This document shows positions 1-12,605 of a stretch of 64,000 nt of DNA, one piece after another. Position numbers and translations under genes: made by a program. The notes under the pieces are model-generated. The model saw only the letters and a program-made list of their open reading frames with translations. It made no database searches and was not told the DNA's origin. Source of the stretch: Lanius collurio (Eukaryota > Chordata > Aves > Passeriformes > Laniidae); the NCBI GenBank assembly GCA_020086605.1, contig JACBWW010000004.1, forward strand, positions 19,541,624 through 19,605,623. The letters are read 5' to 3'. Each line of letters opens with the position of its first letter. Within the stretch, counting starts at the first letter, position 1.

Positions 1-3000
1 ATTGGTACCATAGAAAAAAAAGTTGTGATTACTGTATCCACTGAAGGGCATGGCTGATGTGAGAGGAGGAATTGTCAGTGCACTTAAGTTGGAGTTTTGT
101 TTGTTTACTTTTAAACACTGATCTAGCATTTGCCGCTGAAGAAATTATTTTACTTGCAGTTTTGTATTCATCCCTTGTTGGCACCGTCATGCCTGGAACA
201 TGAAGGAGGATTTGTGTGGATTCACTCCAGGCTTACATCAGAGGAGTCAATTAAAATTACCCTGGCCAGAAAGCCAGAAGGACAAAAGTAGGGCATGGAA
301 CTAAAGATATCACAGTGGCTCTGAGGTCTATAATAACATAGTTTATTGTTTATATTATGATCATTTTTAGAGCTGCTGGGACAAAAGGGTGTTAGCCAAG
401 CATTGTAGGCTCTTATGCTATTCTTTGATCCTCACCAAAAGGGAATTAACTTACTTCTGCCAGCTAAAAGCAAGATCTGCTTCTCAGACCAGTCCTCAAA
501 ATGGCGTTTGCAACTTCATTAGAAGCAATTATAATTCCTGCAGTTCCCATATTGCACAAAATTTCAGTAATACTAGGGGGCTTGGATTTGTTCTGTCCCT
601 AGAATCCCTGTATGTCAGATTCACCTCATTTCACTCTGAATGCTAGACTTACTTAAATAGAGAAAGAAAAAAAATAACAGACAGGATTTTAATAAAAGAT
701 GGGTGTTAATATTTCCAACTTTAAAATTGGAATCCAAGTTACAAAACAGAGAATAACATAAAATGTGTTTTTACTTGCCAGTGTTTGTCAAGTTTCTGTT
801 TATGATTTCTCTGAAGTGTCTTAACTGAATGAGCCAGCAATTTGATTGAGTGGTATTCAGTCTCTTAGTATTGTCATTTAAAACTAAACTTGCTTATTTT
901 ACTCAAATTGCACTTGCCAACAATGGCATGAGCTACTCAATAGCACTTGGCCCCTTGAATGTGAATTCAAAATTGATTTCCAAAGATAATCTTTCTTTTT
1001 CAAATTAGGATTGTTTCATTCTGGGAAGCCATCTAATCTGAGTTCATATATTCCCTCTTTCCCAGATGAAAAGCATTCTTCAATTATTTTCCTTGAGAAT
1101 TCTCTTTATGATTCTTTGATGAGAAAGGAAATTTAAGGATCCATAGCTCAAAGCTTTGTCTTTCTTTGTCTTTCTTTTTCAGGTTTGTGTCAATTCTATA
1201 CTGGTAGCAATTTAATCTAATTTTATGTTAGTCTTCTGTTGCAGTGGACAAGCTAATCCACTACCAGAGTCTTCCAACCACCCACGCAAATTTCCACAAA
1301 AGACAAATATTCTTCTGCTACCACACAAACCTGTGATTTGAGGACAGATGATCTTGGAATTAATTTTCTTTCTACCATTATGTGGTGATCTCTCATGTTT
1401 TATTCATGTGAGGAGCCAAGAAGACATTTACATTCCATTTAATATGTGCAAGTGTAAAGGACAAGTGGTAATCTTGCCATAGTATTTCATGTTTCTATTT
1501 TTGGTGTTTAACACAACCTAACCTTGAACATTAACAGGGCAGCTGTAGCTCCAACACTAACATAAGCATGCCAAGCATTTATATCAGGCTAGATTACTCA
1601 CCACTTTTGAGCCTAAATGAAACTTTTATTCTCTAACTAGTCCATTTGAAAAGCGAATGAGAAATCAGAGGTTCAAGAAAATGGGAAAAGTGACTAATAT
1701 CCTGATTAACAAAATTTATAAAAAAGGAAGTGGACCTTCTTAAAAATCTTTAATCTCTCATTTTGTTGTGGTTTATTTATTCTAGAAGGATGGACTGTGG
1801 CACTGTGAAAGGTATGTGCTTAAATATAGGAGTATTATGGCATGCAAGGAACCCATAGGAGATGGGTATTGGGAGGGGAAGACAGGAAGGGAACATAGGA
1901 GCAGCACTGGGAAAATGAGAAGAGGGCTCCAAAGAAAACAGATAAGGGGAGGTTAAAAGAAAGGTGACACCTGATGTCAACAAGGACAGGAGGGTACAAT
2001 GATAGGATTTGTTTGAAGGAGAGTGGTATAATGTCTTCAGTTTCACAAACTCTGGTGAGAAGGAATGGTTTAAGGAGGAAGTGAAGCAGAACAAGTAATT
2101 TGCTGGCACTGAGTTCCCAGGCATTGGAACAAAACATGCAGGAGTGAATTTGATTAGCAGGTCTTGAGTAAATAACTAATCTAAGTCTTAATTAATTTAT
2201 GTATTAGGGTGTTCTAGCCTGCAATTCTCTACAATTGCATGTTAATATTTATTTTCACCACTTTGGTGCAAACAGCAGATTTAAACTGTTACATGTTTAA
2301 GGTTTAATGAATAAGATGTAGTGCATGGTATCATGACAGAGTGCTAGTTACTGTGCCAGGAATCTAACATTTTATTTATTTTACGTTCTGTAATAGTGCA
2401 CATGCGTGTTGTGTGATGCCATCCTCTAAAGTAGCCCATTTCAGAGGGAGAAAAGTTTCTCTGTTAGTAAATGGAGTGGCATCAGGTCTCTCTGCTGGTG
2501 TCGTATGGAAAAGACAACAACCCTGAAAGCTTTACGTTCTCACATTGTTGGAGCTTCTAAGTTTTGTCAGGTGCTGGTGACTTGGACCTAACACTGAGTT
2601 GTAACTCAGGAGACAAAACAGTTGGAAAACTTGGAGAAAGGCTCCAAGGGTCAGCGAAATTTACTGTGGGCAGCTGCTGCTTCAAAGCAGCTTGCTATGC
2701 AGAAGCCTATTAAGTAGTAGTAGGTTACTTTCCTGCCATTTCCTCAGCATGATGGATGATGCTCTGAAAAGTGAAAGGACTTCCTGTGCCACAAAGTTTT
2801 TCCCTGTGACTTCTTACCCAGTTGCTTTCAAGACACTGACTGTACTTCCATCTAAATATTATTATGGATCTCTCTAATTGAAGTGTGTTCTGCACATGAT
2901 GGTAGAAGGAATTTGTTTTCTTCTGTAATAGGTACTTAAATGCTATTATTTACAGATGGTCCTATTTGTCTTCTAAACCATCCTTTACAACTCAAAACAA

Positions 3001-3984
3001 CAATACATTTTTACTAGGAAATATGTTAAAGCTGCAGAGTTCAATACTGGAATTTTCTTTTCCAAAGTTTTTTTGGGTGATTTAGCTTTGAAACTTAACT
3101 TCTTAATGTAATGAGGCAACAGTTATGAATTTCATAGTATTAATATGTGAAAATCTGTGTTTGCATATGTCCTAGTATGTAATTCTGCCCTATTAAATCA
3201 GAGTGCACTTGAATGTAGGGTAGGGTCAATTCTTTGCTTTGTAATAACAATGGATTTTACTAAGAAAAATATTTCTAAAAAGCATGTGAAACTAGCAAAA
3301 ATCTATATGAAATCAGCTAAGATAATATGTCTTGTGAGCCAAACTACTTGATGACCCTAATTAAGATCCTTATCTTTCCTTCCATACTTAAAATAGGGAA
3401 ATGTAAATATTGATGTATCAGTGAGGACATTCTAATTATGTAGGTTTGGGGTCTTTAATTTTCACTGTATCACAGGAAACAAAACATATAGCTAAAAGAC
3501 AAAAATGCTTTCAGTGGGATTTTTATCATTAAATCCAAATATGTTTGAAGACAATGAAAAATGCCCTTTTACATTCTAAATGGTTCAAGATACAAACCAT
3601 GGCCAAGTCTTCAGCAGAAGCTTTTGCTGGAATCATTTAGGAATGTGAAGAAAGAAGGCTTGTGTATTCCTGCTGTGTGTCTCCCTTGCTGCCTTTTTTT
3701 CACTCCCCTTCATAACTTTTTCACTATTTTGCCAATCGTAACCAGATCTAGCAGAGGACTGGAAGCCTCAGAACTGTTCAGCTTCAATAAATTATGTGAG
3801 AAAAGGATAAGATAGGAATGCATCCACTGGCTCAGAGCAAATATCCAGTGAGCTCCCTCTGGCAACAACCATGAGTAAATGGTTAGGAATGTTTCTTCTA
3901 GTATCTTTTCTGTGCTTCTTGTAATCACAAAATGGGCTTCCTACACCCCATCTCTGTCAATCAATTTACTCTTATTTACTTGCT

Positions 3985-4070
3985 GACTAGAGGTAATAGT
4001 CTTGTGAGATATAACTTCCCTCTATGAAAGCCACATTGACTCTTCCTTTTATAGAATTAGTGGCATATGC
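3985..4070 (-). mobile_element. Possible old CR1-like fragment
   Basis: The stretch around TTCCCTCTATGAAAGCCA and TTGACTCTTCC resembles a motif common in inverted avian CR1 copies, where a similar string precedes an AT-rich segment. The flanks cannot be matched by eye, so the identification is weak and the limits are guesses. It may instead be unique intron. Confidence 0.25.
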
Positions 4071-6055
4071 ACAATTATGTTACATTTTACTATTAATTTC
4101 TAGGGTTGTGCCAGGTACAGCAGTTGGACATTTTGGGATTTTTTTTTCCCCCTAGTTCTGTGTATCCTCCCTCCAATCCTTGTATAGTATCTTATTTGCT
4201 GTTTCTCAGCATCTTTCCTTCAGCTTCTCTAGGCATGTTTCCAATACAAAACTGGCAGGAAGAAAAATTGCCTTTTGTGTCCCCCTTTCCTCCTCACTTG
4301 TGCTCGTACATCTCTTTGGATAGCCACACCGGTGAGAGCAGAAACTACTAAATCTGAAATCCCAGAAGCACAAAACATCATTTTGTACTCAGCACTACTG
4401 TAACAATTTCTTCATGATTTTTTCTTGGGTTTCTTGCTGTTTGTTTAATTGGTGGGCAGGCACACACAGTCAAACATCTCTGCCCACATTTGTTTATATG
4501 TGCTGCTCTCTAGGGTGAGGACAGATTTTATCTCACCTGCCTCATTACTTAAAAGAACCTAATAACTCCATTTACATTTACTGTGAGTAAATAGTGACTG
4601 TTATGAGAATCCACTGCATTTGCATCTATCCTAACTAATAAAACTAGTTTTGCAAGTAGAACTGATTTTTAGACCAAAATGTGTTTTTACTTTCAGCTAT
4701 TCTGCTTTGAGATACAGTTTGCTTGAAGTTCTTCATTGTACAGAATGGAGAACCTACATGGCAGCACACCTGTGCATCCCTCAATACTCCTTCTTGGAAA
4801 TTAGCCAAGTTGCTTGAACAATTTGTATAGAATTGTGCCTCAGCTGATCAAAAAGTAATTTGTGGGAAAGGTGGTATGTTCCTTTCTCTTCCTTAGATAT
4901 TTTATTTGTTCTTTGGCTGTAGAGCTCATCTGACTGACAGTGAGGGACCTGCAGGGTTCCATGATGATCTGTTTAGGGAGCAAAGTCAGAGCAAGACTAT
5001 TCTGCTAGTTTTTGAGATGATTTTTTTCCTGATATTTTTTAAAAATTATTTCAGGAAATATCCAGGGGACAGGTGAAAGAATTTGGCATTTGTGCTATTC
5101 CTGTTAGCTAGAAGTACAGTCAAGTCTAGAACAGGCAGAATCAAATCAGCCAATGCAAAGGGAAGCCAAATTATGGGATTTCAGAGCGAGTCAAAAGAAG
5201 TGTGTACAAATAAAGTAATATAGCTGGATTTTTAAGAGACTTTCAAGGAAGGTCCTCATCAAATGTTGCTTAAGAAACTGGTTGAAAATAAGGAAAATAT
5301 ATTTGTATTGGATAAGTAATGGAAGAAAAGGAAACATAAATTAAGAGTAATGAGGTGACCATCTGTCAGCAATACTATTATAGAAAGAAATTAAACCAAG
5401 GGCTAAATATAGAGAACTGCAAATGGAGTTTGCAAAGTCCATTTCATGGCTTTGTGAAAGAATCTTAGATAAAATCAGTGTAGGTTACTGACAATTATTA
5501 GGCATAGGAGGTGGGGAAATCCTTACATATGAAAAGACAGAGTTTGAGACATCTCATCACTCAATAGTAAGATCTTGGGCTTATAATACTTCTACATAGA
5601 AGTAGAAATAGTTGTACTGAATTCCTTTAGCAAAAGACACAAATAGAAATAGCAGTCCTGCAAAAACATTGGCTTAGTATCAATCAAAAGAAAACCAATT
5701 CAATGTTAGTAATTACTTGCAAAGGAACATAGAACTAAACAACAAAGTTTATATTTCTTTGTTCAGCTGCTGTATTACTGTATTCTGAAGACAACATGCA
5801 GTCTCCCTCTGCCTCTATAAAGATATGTTAGAATTTGACAAGATTCTGGGCATGGTGGCAAGGCTCACCATGAAGCAGTATTCATACAGGGGACATATAA
5901 ACAAGTCAGACTTTTAGTTTTCTGAAGAAATCCTGAGGATTATGAAATACAGACGGAACCACTTCTGCTGTGGGGAATCCCTCAGCTGTAAATTAGTGAA
6001 GTCTATTGTGGCAGGGGAAGGGTAGCATTCTGCTCACTCTGTTTTTAACCTGTCA

Positions 6056-6110
6056 GGTACTGGGCTAGATGGAGTTTTTATCCGGCCCATTACAGCCATT
6101 CTTGTGTTCA
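6056..6110 (+). mobile_element. Ancient CR1/L3-type LINE 3' tail remnant
   Basis: The text GGTACTGGGCTAGATGGAG, followed by CCATTCTTGTGTTC, matches the 3' end shared by old amniote CR1/L3 elements (ACTGGGCTAGATGGAC, then ATTCTTATGTTC). About 55 bp are preserved with several substitutions and small indels. It is much older than the CR1 copies at 24-30 kb. No LINE coding remnant could be seen upstream. Confidence 0.6.
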
Positions 6111-6761
6111 TACGGGTTAACAACCTGAATTAGCCTACACTGTGGTCAGGTTATGCCAGTGGAGAAGAGTGGCAAACACTGTTCTCAACCTTATTTCATG
6201 CACAGACCCTCAGCAAGTTCACTGCTTTTATTGTAGTGCATATACTTGGAGACTAAGCCTGTATAGAACTGAATGCAAAGTACAGTGTGTCAGTGGCTTG
6301 AAGTTTTTGCAGTCATTCTTAAAAACCATGGACTGAAGCTCAAGAGGGTCAAAGAGTGCTTAAATTGGATGGAAATCAGGATAATTTATGACATGGAAAG
6401 CTCAGTTAGGGGCCCATACAATGTTTCTTTTTCTGGTGACATGATAATACAGCCATCTACATACCATTGCTACAAAACCATTGATGGATTTCCTATATAA
6501 AAGTGGTTTTAAGAGAAACAGTCTCTTTTTCACCCACTACCTTTATTTCTTTTCTTGCTATTATGTAAGAGCAGGAATAGCAACTGTTCATGATTTTTTT
6601 GTATTCATCTTCCATATTCAGGAGACAAGCAGAATTCTGGCCAAATGTATAGATTTGCAACACTGGTATATGTAACTGATAAAATGTAATCTTTCAAGAA
6701 TACTGGTTGTGTGGCCACATGTGCTGAATCATTTTTAGATCTAACACCTAAACTCCATCCT

Positions 6762-6784
6762 AATGCTGGCTTCATGCCAGCATT
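6762..6784. repeat. Perfect 9-bp inverted repeat (hairpin)
   Basis: The arm AATGCTGGC, a loop of TTCAT and the exact reverse complement GCCAGCATT form a short GC-richer hairpin in AT-rich DNA. It is far too short for a microRNA precursor. No function can be assigned. Confidence 0.9.
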
Positions 6785-9144
6785 CATGGTTCATGGAAGC
6801 ATCCACAGGACTACTTATGCTTTCCCAGATGTGGTTTGTGTGCTTTCCTATTCATAGAGACTTGCTGCCTTCCAAATTAGTAGAAAATCTGCAACACATA
6901 TGCTTCCAGAAACTGTCTCAAAATATGATGATTTAATACAACATTCCTTTCTGATTAGGGAAACTACTTCCAATGAACTATCTACTTAAAGATTTTTATC
7001 AGACATTCAAACTACTGATTCTGCTTTTAAATGATGCTTTCCTTGGCTGTATATTACCTCATTCTGACATCTCATACAAAGAGATTAGTTTTCAGCTTGT
7101 AGAACACTGGTTTAAAAGCATTCCCCCTTTTATATTAAGCAGAGAGAACAGCTCATAAATTAACACTTACTTTGTACTGTTATCAGTGTTCTCAGTGCCT
7201 CGAAGCGTTTGAGCTGCCTTGATGCACATTAACCATAACAATTGTCAGTCAGGCACATAGACATAAAGGATATCTGATAATCAGTATTTTATACATAGTG
7301 AGTACACAGAAGATATTATGGGTCCAACACAGAAAACAAAAGTGTGAGATAATGAAGAAGAATGGAAACATATGACCAAAGAATTGATTCAATGAACTTC
7401 AGTGTGACAATGCAGATGGTGAATTTTTTTAGTGGTAATCCCAGGCTTCTGGGCCTTCAGCAATAAGATTTTTCTCCTCCTTCTCTTCCCATTTGAAGAT
7501 ATCCTCTTTTTTACCTTTTTCTATCCAGAGAAGCTGATCTCCAACAATATAAAACCTAGACCTTTGATTCACAGCAAATATTAGGTGTAAAATTAATTTT
7601 TCAGGCAAAGGTCTTGATTTGGTTTTTTTACTGTGTTCTATAAAACATTCAGAGTACAAATAGTTTTCAATAACAGGCTCCCAGAGATCACATTATAATA
7701 ATTTGGTTTGAAGATTACTGTTGAAGGAGCTACTGAAGTGGAAAATGAAAAGAAAATGAGTTTTTGAAATTTAATATGAGACCCATCCACCAAATTAAAA
7801 CCTTTGATAGAATTAAAAAATCTTTTGTTTTGGAACCCTTTTTTCTTCTCTAGTGAAGGAGAGGGGGGAGAATCTTTCTACAGACATTTTGGAGTTTTAA
7901 TAGTTAGATTGTCCTTCAACTTTCCTATTCACTGCTGTTCGCAACTTTCTTCCCAAACTCACCAAGATTTTCACATGTAGAAGATGTCTTAAAAATTGCT
8001 TCTGCAATAGTGTGTCTAATCACCAACAAACATACTGGCTTTTCAGCCACACCAGGGAGAGGACTTAAGATGATTCACCCTTGGATTAACACCAGCCCCT
8101 TAAATGCAAGGTGATGAGATTCGGTCACTTACATTAATTTCTCAGCCAGTTTTGTAGAAATTCAAGAAGCTAGCACAGCATGTGAGTAATATGATACACA
8201 AGTCTACTAATATAAATGATAGCTTAGCTGCAGAGTTGGTGAACAAATGATTTGCTGATGTAACCTAATACTCCAGTCTATTTTGATGTTGCTAGAGGCT
8301 GAAAGGAGACACAAATGCAAGATGTAAATTTCTGTTTAATGCAGTGTTTGATAGCCACAGATGGCTACACTTGCAGGCCAAGACAAGTAAAAAAAGATAA
8401 CTTTATGGACTGGAGATATTTTGCAAGATTTTACTGCCTGGAAAAGAAAAATCAAGATGTAGATCAGTACAAAAAAGTAAAGTTGGAAGCATGGAAGAGA
8501 TGCACAAATTATTTGTTTCAAATAAAAAATTCAGTTTATTTCAGATGCTTTAAAGAATCTGAGTCTGTGATTATGAAGATTGTGACCATTTACACTGTGA
8601 CTTTCTTTTATAGCCAAACATCTCCATTCATCCTGAAATGATGTAACACTTAATTTTTTCTTTAAAGAGTAACTGTGAATCTACAGAACTTCACTTTAGT
8701 TATTAATTCCCAACGTCCTCAGAGCACAATTCAGAGTCTTGCTCCTTGAGTGGAATTATCTAAGTTAGCAGTTGGTGATTTCCCTGTTACTGGTCTTTTT
8801 TGGATGGCTGGATTTAGAGTCTGTTTAGCATTTGCCACCTTACTTTCCAGATCTGGAAGCTCTTTGGGTTTTCTGAGTTCCCTGGAGTAAAATGCGAGCA
8901 GGAAAACTCCACTATTCTTCCTGCTTATAGTCAGAGCCTCAGGGGACTCAAAGACTGGAGCTCTGTGAATTACATCCTTGTACACATATGGAAGGAGTCC
9001 TTGGGCTGCCTTCATTCATTCATTAGTGATTAAAGGGATAAATGTTTTAACGCAAAGGTGCTAAGAATTCAAGAGATGACCAAATGCTTGAATCTGTAAG
9101 TGAACAAAGAAATATTGGTTCCTTTCCAAACCTTCTGAATCAAA

Positions 9145-9179
9145 CTGCAGGGGTTCATTTTGTGAACTGAACCCTGCAG
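9145..9179. repeat. 12-bp inverted repeat with one bulged base
   Basis: CTGCAGGGGTTCA pairs with TGAACCCTGCAG, leaving one G unpaired, around a 10-nt loop. The loop also repeats GTGAAC, so an alternative inner pairing is possible. Nothing nearby identifies the element. Confidence 0.85.
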
Positions 9180-12100
9180 GATGCACACAGCTGTAGAGAG
9201 AAATCTAACACCTAATCCAACTGAAACAATTCCAGGATCCAGCACAGGATTCCTAACCACTCAAGACATAAAACTTGCTTTTTGAAAGTCTTGTTTTCTC
9301 TTTTTAATCTTTTTGCAACTTATCCATTTATTGTGTATGTCCTTATTAACAATAAGTAACTATTCTGTACTTCAGGACAAATCATAAAACCTACAGTGAG
9401 GTTTTCTTCAGGCAAACTGTTGCTGAAGTGTCTAGAAGGTTGAACTTTGCTCCAGTAAAATCTGAATGAGGGTCTTGTGTTATGACCTTGGATGACTTCC
9501 ATTGACTTCTTAATGAAGGACTTAAATAAAATCAATAGAGCTCTGAGCTGAGTCATCATCAATTTGTTCAGAATTCTGCTTTCTTCATAATGAAGGCATT
9601 TTCAGTTGCAAAGTAAGGAAAGAAGTTGTAGATGGCTAATGTGTGCCAGAGTAGATTATTGAATTAGTGATGCAGGGGAAAACACAAATAGAAAACTCTA
9701 GCTAGATTACAGGAAATCAGGCATACTTAATTGATCCACTTAATTTTTTTTATATTGTATATGCAAAGAGGAAGTTGAGAAGTATGATTTTTGCCTCTGG
9801 AAGACAGATGAATATACCAAAATATATAATTTCTCAAGAATATTGTAAAATCTTTAATTATTTTAAAGATCTTGTGTCTCCCTTTATTTATGTAGTAGAC
9901 AGACTGAAGTCAAGAGGATAGTTCTGAAAACATTCATGTGCATATGTATGCTGCTCAAAGTGGAGATGTAAATGGAAAATAGCCTTTTTCCTTTGAAATA
10001 CCATTGTCTGTTTCACCTTGAAATTTGTTAGCCTTATTAGCTATATAAGTAATAGCATGTTGCTGCTGTAGTGTGTTATAGCTCTCTCTTGAACACTAAG
10101 TTCATAAACATTAAACTGAAAATAAATTAAAGGAGCACAAATTAGGAATGCATTATTTTGAGGTAGAGTTCTCTGAAAGAACTACTACATGTCTTGCCTT
10201 GCCTAGCTCTATTTCTTTTTTTAAAACACGTATCCTAATGACAGGGAATCCACGAGCACTTAGCAAATTGTTCTAAGGGCTAGCAAACACTGTGTTAAGA
10301 AGTATTTTATTTCCAATCTTAATTTATCTGGGTTTTGTTTCCAGCTTTTTGATCTTCTTACAGCTTTATCCACCAAGAAAAAGAGTCCTTTATCATCAAA
10401 CACATCATCCTATATATACACGTGAAACATAGCAAAATTCTAACATTACATTAGAAACTATGTGTAGTGCAGCAGGTATTTTAACTCACTTTGTCATATT
10501 ATTAGTAAAAACTTTTTTGCTTACTTTAATTTAGGGCATCTTATAGGTGGGCATTGTTGCTAACAATTTTTCAACAAATTTCATGCAACTAAATCTCTGT
10601 ATGTGTCACTGTGTTCTAACAAAATAAATGAGACACATACTGTGCAGTTTCACCAGACCTGGAACAGACATGGAAAAGATATAAATGTGTCAGTATTGCG
10701 GGAGGGAAAATACATAAATGCATATGGTGACTCTCTTAAGTCTTGGGCTCAGTGTGATACTAATTCATTTTGGTGACATTTGGAAAACTTCTCCCAACAT
10801 TAATAATAAGTTTATAGTGGGGGGTAATTCTGACAGACACAGTGTTGAAATAAAAACTTGAAAGAATGTCCATCAGATTTTACAGGTGCATAGAACATGC
10901 ATTTGCAGTTGATTGATGATCTTTTTGTTAAAGGTTGACATAATGCTGAATGGAATGTTTTGTTTATATATGGTGGTCTAGTTTATTGACCAGTACCAAA
11001 ATGTATGACCAATTTGGGACTTCATACAGTGTCTCTTTTTCTTCTTCTTTTTTTTTTTTTCTGGGAAGAAATTCCTACGTTTGTCTTCTCTTGTGATTAT
11101 CAGGACATAGATGCTCTTTGGTTATCTTATAAATATTATTTTCTTGAAATCATTTTTCTTTTAAATATATTCACTTGAACTGAAAATTTTAGATGAGTAT
11201 ACCAGAATTTTAAGCAATATTTAGGAAAAGGATTCTGGGATCAACCTTCTGAGCAAATGTCATAGAAATTCATTTTTTACTGAAAATGACAATAACAATT
11301 GTCATGTAATTTGAAAAGATCTGTCTTCTATTTGACTATTTCTTCTGAATTTCACTTTAAGGAAAAAGTCTGAAAACAAAAAACAGGATCCGAAGGTATC
11401 TATCCCCAATGGTTGGAAATGGAAGAACTGAAAATATGATGCCAGTACTTAATAAAGGAGTTGATTTGTTTCTTCTATAAGATCAAGTCAGTGAAAGAAG
11501 TGGTGTCTTTAACTCACTTCCCATTTAAAATCTTAAGACTGAAACAAACTCAACTGCAGCACCTACTTATCTGAATACTGAATTGGATTTGAAATTGTGT
11601 TGTTCACTCAAAGCCATTCTTTATATTTGTGTAAAACTTAAGCTTTCATCTTAACTATGTGTATGTTGTTCTTACTTGTAGTAAGGGTGAAATGAGAACC
11701 TTTTTGGTTCTTTGATCAGTTTTGCTAGCTAAAGTTGAAGTTTCTAGATAACTTTAAGTGAACACTGACTTTGACTCTAAAAGTTGGGTTTTTTAAAAAT
11801 TTTAAACAAAACTAATTAAAGGATCCTAATACCAGCTTTGTCCTTAAAGCTCAAGCTATGTTTTTGTCTTCCTTGAGACTGCACATTTGTATTTCTGTTT
11901 ATTCAGGGAAAAAAAAGGTATATCAGTATATTGGAAATAATATGCAATTCTTTGGTCTTTCATCTTCCTTGTCTCAAAATATGATGCTCTGTATAATTGT
12001 AAACTCAGTGTGCTTGTCCTGACAGAGAACTGACTAGGACAAAAAGGGAGATGCTTATTAAAAACATTCCCCTTCATTAGCTGTGTCAATAAAACACAGA

Positions 12101-12343
12101 ATCCAAAACTGTTCTGCCTGTCTTGGGTCATTGAAGTATATGGATTGAGATATAGTCAGGGAAATTATCTGGTTGTAATCCAACCAGGTCTGAAGAAAAT
12201 CTAACAGAAAATATTTAAAAATTAGTAACTAAAAGACCTGCATGTGTCTAGGTTTCAGATAGAACAGCGTATGAGTCAATCCAAAACCACGACGAATGCT
12301 TCCAGGCATGTGGTGGGTCTCAGTGGAGTGACTCTGTCCAGGG

Positions 12344-12405
12344 CAGGCCCAGGAGCTGGACTCCATGAACCTTGTGGCTCCCTTCCAGTTCAGGACATTC
12401 TACAA
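12344..12405 (+). mobile_element. CR1 LINE 3' tail fragment
   Basis: AGGAGCTGGACTCCATGA, then CCTTGTGGCTCCCTTCCAG and CAGGACATTCTAC, follow the last ~55 bp of avian CR1 (ggagttggactcaatgatccttgtgggtcccttcc, ending attctatga). Only the tail is clear. The GC-richer 12260-12343 just upstream may belong to the same insertion, but I could not align it. The copy is on the same strand as the host gene. Confidence 0.7.
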
Positions 12406-12563
12406 TAGGCTCAAGTCCTCTTATTCTTCATAAACACAGAATATCTTACACATTGTTTGTTTTTCACCACACCTTAAGAAAAACAAAGTTAGGGACGTTA
12501 ATAGCACCCAAGTGGATCAGGTAATCTTGGCTCAAGGGCCTTCTCAGAGACATAAAGGATGTG

Positions 12564-12605
12564 TGGTCTTTTCACAGTCAGACAGTTTGTCTTGTGAAAA
12601 GACCA
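12564..12605. repeat. Strong two-part hairpin (13 bp plus 5 bp)
   Basis: TGGTCTTTTCACA pairs perfectly with TGTGAAAAGACCA. Inside it, AGACA pairs with TGTCT around a GTT loop, with a 3-nt bulge (GTC) on the 5' side. Eighteen base pairs in 42 nt is exceptional for this window. The precursor is shorter than normal animal microRNA hairpins, so no RNA gene is claimed. Confidence 0.9.

Larger units (their letters stand above)
1..12343. other. Intronic DNA, upstream part (SLC25A21 first-intron region)
   Basis: AT-rich unique sequence with no recognisable exon. Open frames are short and lack family motifs. The only repeat I recognise with some confidence is an ancient CR1-like tail at 6056-6110; a weaker CR1-like scrap lies at 3985-4070. 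Short hairpins lie at 6762-6784 and 9145-9179, and a T14 run at 11048-11061. No CpG-rich promoter-like patch is seen. Assignment to the intron rests on the exon at 44.8 kb being on the same strand and on the known great length of this gene. Confidence 0.6.

Noticed and set aside
8731..9015. 94-codon minus-strand frame with protein-like composition
   Set aside because: No family was recognised and nothing supports transcription; kept out of the gene list.
12564..12605. MicroRNA precursor
   Set aside because: The 42-nt hairpin is too short for a canonical animal precursor, and no longer pairing extends outside it.
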